The notes under the pieces: model-generated
The model's input: only the letters and a program-made list of their open reading frames with translations
Told to the model about the DNA's origin: nothing
Databases searched by the model: none
Part shown: piece by piece, positions 36,630-47,891 of the stretch
How the letters are laid out: every line of letters begins with the position of its first letter
Position numbering within the stretch: position 1 is the stretch's first letter
NCBI GenBank assembly: GCA_016987375.1
Contig: PJRA01000401.1
Span: forward strand, 1,912,536-1,965,101
From: Brachionus koreanus
Taxonomy: Eukaryota > Rotifera > Eurotatoria > Ploima > Brachionidae
Length of the DNA: 52,566 nucleotides
Direction: 5' to 3'
Translations under genes and position numbers: made by a program

Positions 36630-38569
36630 TTGACCTTCTTTAGTTTCTATCTGTTTTTGAGAGCCAAAACCATAAATGATTTTGCTTGATTTTTTTAAGT
36701 TTTAGAATCATTGATTAAAATAAGATTGCTAGACTTATTAGTCAGCTATTAAAGCTCAGTGCTGACTCGTATTGAGACATTGCGCTGTTTAAAATTCTGA
36801 GGTCTAATCTGACCTATATGCTAGGGCAATCTTAAACATTTTTTATTATATATTTATCTAATAATCTAATTTAAAGCGAGGTCAAGTGATAAAGGTATAA
36901 AAATACCGTTCCAATCTGGCCAATCTGTTTGGATACATAGAAAAATATACTTGTAAGCAATAAAATATTTGTGATTAAGAATTATAAAGCCAATGATTAT
37001 TAACATAGCTTTTTTTTTTAAAAATTTTTTTGGTTAAATTTAAGAAGCCAACTTTAAATTGCTCTTAATTACTTTCGAATCAAGCTCAATTCTAACAATT
37101 TCCCGTTGCTTTGGCTACATTAAATTCGCTTATAGCCTTTAAACTACTTTATTTTTAATGATCATTTGATCATAATTTGGGTTTTTTAAAATTCAGTACA
37201 AAAATTTTTTTTTTTTAATTTTAATTTATACCTCTATCAGCGATCATAAATCTGCAAAAAATTAATTTTTTTTTCAAATTTTATTTTTGATTTAAAAAAA
37301 TACTAGTAAAAATTTCATTTCAGAATTAAGTCAATTGTATAAAAATGAATAAAAAAATTCTAAGTGCTGTATTTTGTACCAAATTATGAAAATGTTTAAA
37401 AATTATTTTATTGTAGTTTACAGGTTCAATTAATTATCAGTCAATGGTTTTTATTCTAATTTTGATTGTTTTGTTAAACCATTGGCGAAAATTATGGTTT
37501 GGTGCTTTGAATTTTTTTACCCGATTAACACCCGAGATTTTTAAATTTTTTTCCTTTGTTTGGTTCAAATCAAAAAACTGCTTTTATTAATTTATTTTTT
37601 TTTTTTGACATGAAAAGCGAAATTTTTTATATTTTTAATTTTTAAAATTTTAGATGCCATAAATCAGTAAATAATTTGTCAATTTCACATAACGATCTTT
37701 CTCAAGCAAACAATGTTTAAAATTGGCTGTGTATGCTAATGTTCGATGCATGTGTTTTTTAATTTTCAAATTTAATTCCATTCAAATTGATCAACTTCCA
37801 TTTTTTTTTTAAATTATTTTTATTTTTTTTTACATCTAATTATAGCTGTTTTTAAGATAGATTTTGCAGATTTAGCCCTTTTTGATGAGAATAAATTCAG
37901 AATAGACTTGAATATGAATGATATTTTAGATTTTTTTTTTTAAGTATTAAATTTTTTTGATCTATTTAAAAACAAAAATTAATTCTTAAAATGTTTTTTT
38001 TTTATTTTTAAAATCAAGATTTTACTTTTTATAAAGCTGATTTCAGGTTTTTTTAAAATGTCGACGAATCTTGATATAACTATGAATGAATTCTCTTAAT
38101 TCTTTTTATAAAAATTTAAATAAATTCTTAAAATTAAATTAAAAAAAAAGAATTTTTAATTCGTTTCTTTTTTATCTAGTTTTATTTCCGATTAAATTTT
38201 TTGTTTTGATTTAATCAAAATTTCTAATAAATTTTATAAAGTATACAATTTTTTAATTTCCTTTTGTTTAATCACATGGCAATGCTAAAAGAGAATTTTT
38301 TTTCAAAATTTTATTAAATTGTTTAATTTTTTTTAAGAAAATCGCTTATTGATTTTTGAGTTTTAATTTTCTCCTAATTCTCTTCTATGTCCATTCTTAA
38401 TTTATTTAAAATTTCACTGTTTCTTGTTTAGAATTTGAACGATGTGTATTTAAGGTTTCTAAACTTCGTTTTAACTTCGTTGAACATGATTTACATCAGC
38501 AATGTCAATACCATTTTCATTATTTACACTAAACCCATCTTTATCTTCATTATTAACAATTAATCATCA
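36630..38569. other. 3' flank of PDZ scaffold
   Basis: AT-rich sequence with AATAAA at 36959-36964, a plausible poly(A) signal 330 nt past the stop. A short open stretch after an AG at 38431-38432 (EFERCVFKVSKLRF) faintly recalls the start of a PDZ exon, but it soon runs into a LINE relic. Nothing else was recognised. Confidence 0.4.
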
Positions 38570-39000
38570 ACACTCATTGATTTATAGAATTTCAAATGCT
38601 CTTTTGAGTTTTGACAAAATAAATTGTGCCTTAGCTGTTCATGACTTGTCTTGTTCAGATGGATTTCGAATAATACCAAGGTGGTATACCTTGATATTAT
38701 CAGTGAAAATTTTAACAACATGGTTCAAGCCGTAGGTTATCCAATTTAAAAATGAGCCTCTCCAAATAGATTAGTAACGCATAACTTCATTTTAGCAGAG
38801 CCATGTTGCTGTTTACACATGAGATTATATTTCTGTAGGTGGTCGATCATTATTCTTTTAAAACCGGGTGATTTATTTATATCAAGATGCTGAAGTTCTC
38901 TGCTTACGTCACTTCTTCGAAGCTAAAGATCCACTGAATGCCAGATTTTTTTGGGAAAGGCTGAAACGAGTCGTTTGTTAAAGGCTTATTAAAGACTTTA
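38570..39000 (-). pseudogene. Non-LTR retrotransposon reverse-transcriptase relic
   Basis: Minus-strand translation shows ELQHLDINKSPGF, IDHLQKYNLMCKQQHGSA, LCVTNLFGEA and, after a deletion and stops, VVKIFTDNIKVYHLG. These correspond to LxxNKSPG, the QHGF..xxSCxTNL block and the FADDTKIY block of CR1/jockey-type reverse transcriptases. The catalytic ADD is degraded to TDN. An antisense open frame at 38502-38735 is a shadow of this relic. Confidence 0.75.
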
Positions 39001-39135
39001 AAAAATTGTTTTGATTACTAACCTTAAATCCATTTATTAGAAATTCTTCAAATGAGGTAATCTCTAATAGAATAAGTTTTTAGTTAAAAATTTTTAAAAA
39101 TCCTTATCATTAAAAAACAAAACTTTTAATAATTA

Positions 39136-39141
39136 TTTATT
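39136..39141 (-). terminator. AATAAA poly(A) signal of six-PDZ gene
   Basis: AATAAA on the minus strand, 22 nt after the stop of the six-PDZ gene. Confidence 0.6.
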
Positions 39142-39162
39142 AAATGAATCAAATTAAATATT

Positions 39163-42100
39163 CTAAAAGTATCTTCTAATTAAAATTTTTAAATTGCACT
39201 CTTGTTTTTTTTCTGATAAAAGTGAAACTAGCTCATTATAATTAAAATTTTCAACTTTTACCCCATTAATCTCAATAATTTCATCACTATTTCTCAAACC
39301 ACATTTATCAGCTGGTGAATCGTGTATAATATCATCTACTTCAAAGATTCCTTGTTTCGAACTTTTCACTGCAAACCCGAGCTTTTCATCAAAAGTTGTA
39401 AACTCACATAGATGAACTTTTGAATTTTCACTTTTATCGATATTGCTATAATATGTTGTATTTTGATCACAAGATAAATTTTTACGCAAACTTTTTTTCA
39501 ACTTTTTAAGCTTTGGATAGTCTTCTTTCTCAATGGCCAAAATTTCAACACGACCATTTACCTTTGCTTCTGCGAGCATTTTTTTCACTTTTTCGAAATC
39601 AGATTTGCGTACATTATTTTTATTTATTTCAATTATGATGTCAGAAGAACGCAAGTTAGCCTCGTATGCAGGCGATTTAGTTTCCACTGAAAATACAGTA
39701 TGCTTGGGCTTTAATTTTGGGTTTAGTGTAAAGCCAAATCCATCGGTATAATCAGGAGTTAAACAAATTATACAACGCTTGAATTTTGGCAATTGATCAA
39801 AATCTAAAAGGAAGAAATTTTCTTTAATAAGTCTATAATAGTTTTTGTGTTGTTTAAATTAGAATTTTTAAAGGTTAAAATCTAAAAATTTTAGATTTAA
39901 ATAAAAATGAAATAGCTTAATTAAATCATACTTTATTTTAAGTATGGAAATTATTTTGTAAAATTGGTTTTCTATGAATAAAAGATATTGTAGCTTTTTA
40001 ATGTAAAATTTTGCCTAAAGATTTTGATTAAATTTTTTGAAAAAAATTTTTTTTTTTGAAACTCAAGAAATTTTTTACCGGCAAATTTAAAACTTGAATA
40101 TTTTTGAAATTCACTTGACTTGATCATTGATTTTACAAAAAAATTTTGAGTATTAGATTTATTATATTATAATTATTATATTTTTATCCTAATTTTAGTA
40201 AATTTAATAAAAATGTTAAAATTTCACCTTTAATTGACAGAAATAAAAAACAATTGACTTGAACAAAAAACTTATCTAAAGAAAAAAATTTTTATTTCTT
40301 CCCGAGGGGACAAAAACAGGCAAAAAACACTATTTAAACGCTGTTTAAACGGCGTTTGGTAGCTGTTTTTTGGGCGTTTTTGTTTTGTTTTTTTGCGTTT
40401 AAAACGTGAGCGTTTTTGGACCAAAAAAACGAGGGAAAAACACTCTATAAACGAAATAAGATATTTCATTTAGAGAGTTTTTAAACCGTTTTTGACACAC
40501 CAAAAACACTATTTAAACACCAAAAAACGTTTAATAAACAAGCTTCTTTACAACATTTTTGAAAAATATGTTTAATTTTTTTATGTTAAATTTTATTTTA
40601 ATTTAATTATTTATGACTTAATTTTTCTAAATTCTTATACTTTTTCTGGCTGTTTTGCGCCCGTTTATCCTCTGTTTTTATTTCGTTTAAACGCTCACGT
40701 TTAAACAGCGTTTAAACAGTGTTTTTTGCCTGTTTTTGTCCCCTCGGGTTGTTTAAAATAATGTTGTTTGCTTTATATAATATGCCATAAGAAAAATCTT
40801 AATAAAAAGCTTAGATGCATTAGTCTTTTAAATCTTTTTTCGCGCTTATTTTTGTATAGAATAAACCAAGTGAATATTTCTAATTTTTTTACAGAAAGGC
40901 TTAATAAAGAAAACGACCTACAGGTTTATATTGAAGAAAACTATTTAACAAGAAGAAAATCAAATTTTGTCAAATTAAGACCTGATTTAACTTTAGATTT
41001 TCCATATTTCGATGAAGACACAATTAAAATCATATTACTTAAGATTCCTATCATCTTAAACAAGCATTTAGATATTTAGCAGATCATTTTAATTAAAAAG
41101 GTCGCTTTGAGATATTTATTGATAGAGTATTTGAAATTCAAAGTTCATAAAACTCTATTATTTTTGTTTAACTTTGCTCAAAGCACAACAGCTAAACAAA
41201 ATAAAGTGTTTTAATAAGATATTTGAAAAATATTGAAGGAAAAACTATTCAAGATAGACATGACTTATGGTTGGTACTGTACTTGCAAGAATGAAGCATG
41301 AACAGTCGAATATTGTTCCCATGTAGCAAGCTTTATCATTTATTTGAGCTGTGGAATAGATCTTAATGATTTTCCCTATCCAGCTGAGTTTCTAAAAGGA
41401 ACAATAGCATATGTTGCTAAAAAAATTGGATTCTATGTTTTTGAACAACCTTTTATTTTTTTGATTTTAAACGGTGTTAGCCAAAAGTTTTCTGAATTGT
41501 GATTGCATTTTCGAAATCCTCGTTAAATAATAAGTAAGATTCCATAAAAAATGCTTAGAAACCATTTGGAGAACACCAATGCAAAATTCGTATGGTAAAG
41601 CTAAATTACCCTTTCCGATTAAAAACAAATTTTACTTAAATAATTTTATTTTTAAAAATAGGATGTTTATATGATCTTATTTAAACTAATAATTAGGATT
41701 TACTAAATAGTTGCGATGCAAGTGTAGAATCTAATTAAAAAGATTGATGTAAATACATTGGAAAAAAACCGGGAATGAGCTACAAAAATACATTTGACTC
41801 TAAGAGCAATGGACTATGAAATGAGATTTTTGAATATGGAGCTAACAAAACTAATTGAAAGGAAAGTGAGGAGATATTAAAATGATTAAACTAGCAAGTA
41901 GATTGGAAAATGCTCAGCTAACAAGTGGTCCCATACAATTAAATTGCGTGATAGTTTTATTAAATCCAAATACACGTAAGTTTTCATAGTGGCGTTGGAC
42001 AATTTTAATGGATTATTAGTGGAGGACAAGGGTTCTTAAAATGTAACTGTTTAGGTAAATGCGAAAGAAATTGTTCTTGTAAAAAAAATAATGTTTTATG

Positions 42101-45100
42101 CATTTCTAAGTGTCAAAGGGGACAGCAAAATTCAAGTTGTAAACGAAAATAATTTATGATTTTTATTAAAAAACTTTTTATTACATATTTGACTAAATTT
42201 GACTTAATGTAAAATCAATTTATGTTAAATTGTTTTTTTTTATATTTTTATGTAAAATTGTTAATTATATTGATCAATATTTTTTAATTTACGATAAATA
42301 AAAAGTTTGAATATAATTTAACTTATAATGATTTCATTTAGCTTAAATAAATAGCTTTACTTAATGCGCATGACAGATATATACAAACTCTGTATCAGCT
42401 GACATATTTTGCCTAATGATTTTTAGGGCCTTTTTTTTATTGTTTTTTTTCCTAAATACCATTTGATTAAAAACAAAAAAATCTTGTTCAAGTCTAAATT
42501 ATTTTTAATTGAACGTGAATATTTTTTTTCATTGTTAATTGTTTTTAATCTTTATTCAAAATGAAGCAAAATTATGATCATAGTTCAAATAAAAAATTAA
42601 ATAAAAAATGAAATTAAAGCAGACTTTCAGAAACTTCTAGCTCCGAGGTCTTAAAGGCGTTAAGAAGATAAAGCTTGTTTCTTCATTAATTTTCTAATCA
42701 AAATTAAAATTTTTCTTAAAACAAATTACTTTGTAAATCCTTTGAATTTTCTTCTATAACTCCCAATTTTAACTCATTTTTATCTTTGATTAATTCAGCT
42801 ATTTCTTGATTTGTCTTAACATCATGTCCATCGATTTCAACTATGCGTTGATTGACTCTAAGCCCACTCTTATTTCCAATTGAATCAGGATCTATTGAAC
42901 ATATAAGACCATTTAAACCCAGCTTTATTCCTAAACTGGTTGAACTTGAAACCTTTTTTATAGTGTAATAGTCTATTTGTTGATTTTGTTTTGTTATTGA
43001 AGACAAAGAAACACTGGTTTGGTTATAATTAGCCGATAATGATGAATTACTCGATTTATCATTTAATTTATCAATTGCAGAAGAACTCGGAGAAATATTA
43101 CGATTTTTGTCACAATCATTCGTATTATCAGGTCTCAGGACTTCTAGTTTTATGAATTTATTTTTGCATTCATCTTGTAAAATAAATAATAGCTTGGAAT
43201 AACTTATGTCAGTCACATTTTTATCATTTATTTTTATTAACAAATCGTTAGATTTAAGGCCAGCAATTTCAGATGGGGAATTTTCTTCAACTAATGCAAT
43301 AATTTGAGGACCAGAATCGTTTGCTTTTATAGAAAAACCAAAACCATCATAACTATCTGAGCGAACTAAGTAGCAAATTTTTGTTTTTGGTGCCTCTTTT
43401 TGAATTTCTTTTATTAAAAAATAAACAATTAAAAATTTTATTCCAATAAAAATTGAGTTATTTGTAAATTCTATTCATAAGAAATAATGAATATTAAAGT
43501 TTCAAAATCTAAAAGATCTTTAAGTATTAATAATTAAATTTAGATTAATTTATCTAAAAAAGGATTTTTTAAGTGTTTTTTAATAATAGTTTTGAACATG
43601 AAAATCAATTAGTATTACAAAAGAAGACTTGGAGAATGCTTTTTTTTATCTGCAGAGCAAATCTTTGACTGCTAGAACAAAGGCTGGAAAACGTTTTATT
43701 TTTTGAATAGGAAATTTTGTATATGATAAATTTTGTTCACAATGTTCAATAAAAAAAAGGTTTTAAAATATTTTTGAGTAAAAAATTGTTGCAGAAGCAA
43801 ATTTTCAAAGTAAACATTGAATGTTAAACTTAATATCCTATGAATGCAAATTTCTGCAAAAAATTTATTTTGATAAAAGATTTCAAAATAAGAATACAGA
43901 GAGATGACCTTATTCAAATATTTCTCACTGTTAAATTGTAAAATATGTCATTTTATAAAATGAATTGTCAAATTTTAAAATCTGAAAAAAGATAACTTAT
44001 TTTGCATTTTGACAAATGTCAAATTATAAAATTAAAGCAAATTAAAATATTAAAATATAAAAATTAAAGAAAATGTATTGATTTTTTTATAATGTATGAT
44101 GGGAATCGTCTTGAGGAGATTCAAAGGATTGAGAACGATCAATCCTCGATTAAATCGTCAAGTAGATTTCGATTTAAAAGCGTTGTTCACCGCAAAATTG
44201 TGAGAGAAATGGATTAAAATTGTTTAATTTACTTGGCAAAGAAAAAATTAAAACAGCAAAACAACTTTTTAGTTTGCTAGGTTTTTTTAGATTAATTATT
44301 TAGTTGGTTAATTACTTTATAATTTACAGGTAGACATAATGATGCTGAGCTCGAAATTGATGATGAAGTTGTTTCAAACGAATTGTTGAAAATTCGTGAT
44401 GAATTATCAAGCAACAAAAGAAAAGAACCAGAACCTGAGACAGAGTGTCAAGATGATGAAGAAAATTCTGATGATTTAGTTAAGCAACGCTCAAAAAAAA
44501 TAAAGGTAACTCGATCAAATGTCAAAGATGGTCAAGAAAAATCGGTTCAAAAAATATTGAAGAAAACTAAAAAAAAATAAATTCTTACAAAGAAGGAGAT
44601 TTAGTTTTGTTTAAAACTGACGACGTTGACCGAATGTTTATGTATTATTTTAGAGGTAAAAAACGATCTTTTCAGTTAGGTTGTAGAGCAGGTGTTCTCG
44701 ATACTTTTGTAGCATGCAATTGTATCCAAAACGGGCAAGGCTTTTTAAAATGCTCTTGTACTGGAGAGTGTGCAACGATGAGATGCTCCTGTAGTAAAGC
44801 AGAGTTAAAATCAAGTTCCAAATGTCATGCAAAAACGTTTCAATGTAAGAATTGTGACTAAAACGTGAATTTGAATTTGTTTAATTTTTTATTAATTTTA
44901 GTATTTTATTATAAAAGTTTTTGTTGATTTCAAATAATAAATTTAGTTTTTTTAAATTCTTTTATTTATTTAATAATTTGCCAAGTAACTTTTGGCAATT
45001 TACAAAATAAAAGTCATTTTACAATTTGACAGTGACATATTCAAGATTGTTAATAAACTAGAGATTGTGAACGACCTCTGTTTTAATGCAAAAAAAAAAT

Positions 45101-46698
45101 ATAACCTCAGATCTCACAATAGAACTATCTACAGAGAGGAAAAGAACTTGTTTTCAACCGGAATTCAATTTCCTCACAAATAGTCACAATAATTTGGATC
45201 AATTGACCAACAAATATTCTAAATGGACATATTTTAAGGACGTCTGAACGAAAGAAAATTTTTTTGATTATAAATTTTTGATTGATTTTAAAATTTAAAA
45301 ATTATTTAATAAACGAAATATTATTAAAAAATTGAAAAAAATTAAGAATCAAAAAAATATTTTAAATGACTTTCATATATTTTTTGAATTTTTTTTTAAC
45401 ACAAAAACAACATATTTTTTGATTAAAAAAATAACTACATTCAAAAGCGTTTTGTTTAAAAAAAAAATTTAAAATTTCAATCAAATATATTTCAATTTAA
45501 CAATTATATCCCATATACTATTTGGTCATATTTATGGCTAATTGTTTTTTTAATTTTGCTAATAATTTTTTTTTTTATTTCATTTTTCAAATTATTCGAA
45601 AATTTTGGATTTTTCTCCTGTAAGAAAATATAAAATCTTCGTCCAGGTCGTTCACTGAAAGAAATATTCTTAATATGAATAATTTTGTGTTTTTTTTAAT
45701 TAATGATCTCTTTTTTTTCTGATTGAATAAAAATTAAAAATACAAAAAACAATTTTATCTAAAATATCGAAAATTTTTTTCAGATTTTTATTTTTTTGAA
45801 TTTAATATTTTTTTTTCAAATTAGATTCAGTGAGATATTTGGTTTTATAATAAGCAATTGTTATTTCTTCCGAGAGAAATTAAAGAGAGCTAACAAGATT
45901 TATCTAAATTTACTAAATGATTATAAGGGCATATGTTTGAGGATGATTAGTCTAAAAAAAATTTGTTTCTTCTTACTTTTAAAATTGTCTGAACTCAAAA
46001 TTTTATCTTTTTCCCTTGGTTGATTTTTAACTTCGGTTATTCGATAATATTCTTCCAAATCTGAAATGACAAGTATATCTATTTTTTTTCCTAGTGAGCT
46101 AATTATTTCATGTGCAATGCTACTTTCCAAAAGATAAATTTTTTCCCCATTAATTTCCAGAATATTGTCATTTTCCCTTAAACCAGCATTGTATGCCGGC
46201 AGATTAGGCTGAATATTTCCAACTTTATATCTTTTTTCAGATTTTATAAATTTGAATTCAAAGCCAATAGGCTCATATAATCTTTTGCGAACTAGTGAAA
46301 TCAATCTTGGTTTTTTGGGATCAAAATTTTGGACGATCGGCTTTGGAGGTATCAACTGGGACACATCTAATTTTACAAATCCATTTTTGAATGAATTCTG
46401 GATTAAATTCACTATTTTGGGTAGGCGTTCTCCAAAAACACTTTGATCATTCACTCTAAGAATAATATCGCCAACGTTAAGACCAGACCTTTCAAATGGT
46501 GAGCTAGGTTCTACTTCTGATACAACACACATTCCTAATTCATTTTGTTTTAGAGCTATACCAACTTTATTAAAATTTGGGCTTCGTCGAATACGATATG
46601 TTCGAACATTTTTTAATGAATCTTTTTTATTTGAAAAAATAATTCAAAGAGTTAAAAAATTTTGAGAAAGCATTACCTGAAGAAAATTGATCAGCCAT
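39163..46698 (-). CDS. Six-PDZ paralogue of the neighbouring scaffold (4 exons)
   Basis: Exons: 46698-46677 (MADQFSS), 46621-45977, 43407-42730 and 39803-39163. They total 1986 nt, 661 residues, and every intron is phase 1. PDZ domains in order resemble domains 7, 5, 7, 6, 8 and 10 of the plus-strand scaffold. For example, NIQPNLPAYNAGLRENDNIL matches NVQPNLPAYRAGLRNNDNIL, and MPKFKRCIICLTPDYTDGF matches LPKFKRCVVQLIPEYPEGF. It is therefore a diverged, inverted, convergent partial duplicate with altered domain order. Reading frames are intact, with no stops inside domains, so it is probably functional. The last domain is cut short (ends LIRRYF) just before the poly(A) signal. Introns 2 and 3 (2.6 and 2.9 kb) are full of transposon relics on the opposite strand. 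An AG 19 nt before the ATG is a likely leader acceptor. Confidence 0.85.
40301..40748. mobile_element. 448-bp MITE with about 50-bp terminal inverted repeats
   Basis: It starts CCCGAGGGGACAAAAACAGG and ends with its exact complement. The first 51 nt match with one visible mismatch. GTTTAAAC palindromes recur inside both ends. It encodes no protein. Flanks show only TT on each side, so the superfamily is undetermined. It lies in intron 3 of the six-PDZ gene. An open frame at 40272-40469 on the minus strand is an artefact of it. Confidence 0.9.
40768..41520 (+). pseudogene. SWIM-zinc-finger transposon protein relic
   Basis: The upstream open frame (to 41079) ends LTLDFPYFDEDTIKII. After a stop and degraded stretch, 41260 onward reads MTYGWYCTCKNEA, a TGA stop, then TVEYCSHVASFIIYLSCG and YPAEFLKGTIAYV. 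The CxC..CxH arrangement (WYCTC and CSHVAS) is the SWIM-type finger found in a family of invertebrate transposon proteins, where a LD.PYL..EEI segment usually precedes it. The in-frame stops show that the copy is dead. Confidence 0.6.
41820..42152 (+). pseudogene. Cys-rich integrase tail relic, copy 1 (KRBA2-like element)
   Basis: The plus-strand reading ending at TAA 42150-42152 contains GQGFLKCNCLGKCERNCSC and LCISKCQ. This Cys-rich tail matches the second copy at 44.7 kb and, from memory, the C-terminus of KRBA2-like integrase elements. Upstream text (MIKLASRLENAQLTSGP) fits the segment before the tail, with stops between. Element class is moderately certain. Confidence 0.5.
42153..42729. 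other. Intron 3 remainder of six-PDZ gene, nothing recognised
   Basis: AT-rich stretch between the integrase-tail relic and the third PDZ exon. Confidence 0.5.
43408..44329. other. Intron 2 part of six-PDZ gene, mostly unrecognised
   Basis: AT-rich sequence. 44095-44215 is a small plus-strand open stretch (LEEIQRIENDQSSIKSSS) of unknown origin, possibly part of the transposon relic that follows. Otherwise nothing is seen. Confidence 0.4.
44330..44861 (+). pseudogene. Integrase-element C-terminal relic, copy 2 (KRBA2-like)
   Basis: Two overlapping open frames, 44383-44580 and 44607-44861, read as one protein if a one-base shift in the A-run near 44570-44578 is bridged. Landmarks are YKEGDLVLFKTDDVDR, LGCRAGVLDTFVACNC, and GQGFLKCSCTGECATMRCSC followed by SSKCH. 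The module order (chromodomain-like VGD..DVDR, RLGCRAG, Cys-rich tail) fits KRBA2-like integrase elements. The core integrase is absent, so this is a fragment or a frameshifted copy. Confidence 0.6.
44862..45976. other. Intron 2 remainder of six-PDZ gene
   Basis: AT-rich. A 63-codon open frame at 44992-45183 contains KKKYNLRSHNRT, reminiscent of transposon polyprotein tails, at low confidence. Nothing else was recognised. Confidence 0.35.
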
Positions 46699-47590
46699 TA
46701 TACAGCAAGATTTTACACTTAAAAAATTAAAAACATAAATTTTTTAAAATTTATTTGTTTAAAGTTAATTTTAAATTCTCTCTATCTATTGAGATAAAAC
46801 TCTCTAAAATTATCTTTCACAAAAATAATGCTTTTTTTCAAATAATTTGACTATCACATTATAAGAAAATTTAAATTTGCCGATAAGATTTTTAATTAGT
46901 TTATTTGATTTATTCAAAGAATTATCAGTTAATTTTTTATTTTGAAAGGCTGAAATTTTTTTCTAAATAAATATTTGAAAATAAATTATTCCAAAAAATT
47001 GATTTATTTAATTCTAGAAGCTTTTGATAAAATAAAAATTTCTTTAAGCTGGACTTCACGCGTGGGTGCTTGAGCCTAACGGTTTATACTTAAAGTTAAG
47101 TACAGTTTATTGATACGGTTGGGGTTAATTAAAATAAATAACGTAACAATATGATTAGACTTAAAAATATGATAAAAGAATACAAAAAATTTTTTAAAGA
47201 AAAAATGGTTAGCGAAGAAATTTTACTTGAAAACGAGAATACATTTTTGAAATTTAAAATGAAAAAAAAATCAATCTCAAGAAAGTCAAAATCTACTAGT
47301 TTGTTCATAAAAAAAACACGCTAATGCTTAAAAGAAGATATTGGTAGTGTGAAAACAAATGTTAACTACTCAACTAAAATATAATACCCTTTTTTTGAGT
47401 ATTTTTATTAAGAAAAAAGCTTTTTTTTATGTTTTTGTTGGTATTTTGTTATAAATAATATTTTTTTAATAATTTTGTTTAAGTTCTATTAATAAATATG
47501 CTTTTCGTTGAATTAGAATCAAAGCAAAATAATAAATATTTTAATAGAAAGGAAGTCCTTCTTATTAAAAAAGAGTGGAGTATTTATTAC
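46699..47590. other. Intergenic, 5' of the six-PDZ gene
   Basis: It should contain the promoter of the six-PDZ gene. A 57-codon plus-strand frame at 47151-47324 (MIRLKNMIKEYKKFFKEKMV...) is Lys-rich and unidentified, possibly chance or transposon-derived. Confidence 0.4.
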
Positions 47591-47790
47591 GTCCCTCAAT
47601 TTTTTTTGCTTTAGATTTAAAATTTTGTAGTAATTTATTTTTAAAAGATTAAATTGAAGATCAAAGTTTATTTCAGACTTGTTTTTAAATTTAAGAATTT
47701 TGTTCCTTTGAAAATCAAAAATTCCTGAATTTTTTTAACACATTTGTAATTAATCTTAGTTCAAAAAAGATTTTTTTTCCAAAAATTAAT
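47591..47790. repeat. Direct repeat, left copy
   Basis: The block starting GTCCCTCAAT and ending near CCAAAAATTAA is repeated in the same orientation at 49872-50002. The first 94 bases are about 90 percent identical by eye. The left copy has about 70 extra bases in its second half. Confidence 0.8.
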
Positions 47791-47891
47791 TATTATTTTA
47801 TTTTTCTCTACCGAGCTAATGATCCTTCAGATTAAAAAAAAAAAAATAAAGTAAATTTATAATAATAAAAATAAAATATATTAAATATGAT

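Noticed and set aside
36592..38433. Additional 3' exon of the PDZ scaffold after the GTATGT donor at 36592
   Set aside because: All visible acceptors give an immediate or near-immediate stop in phase, so no extra coding exon can be supported.
40301..40748. CRISPR or tandem array suggested by repeated GTTTAAAC
   Set aside because: The repeats are part of the inverted ends of a MITE and are not regularly spaced. The genome is animal.
43696..43917. 73-codon Phe/Ile/Tyr-rich minus-strand frame
   Set aside because: Composition is what AT-rich noncoding DNA gives. No motif.
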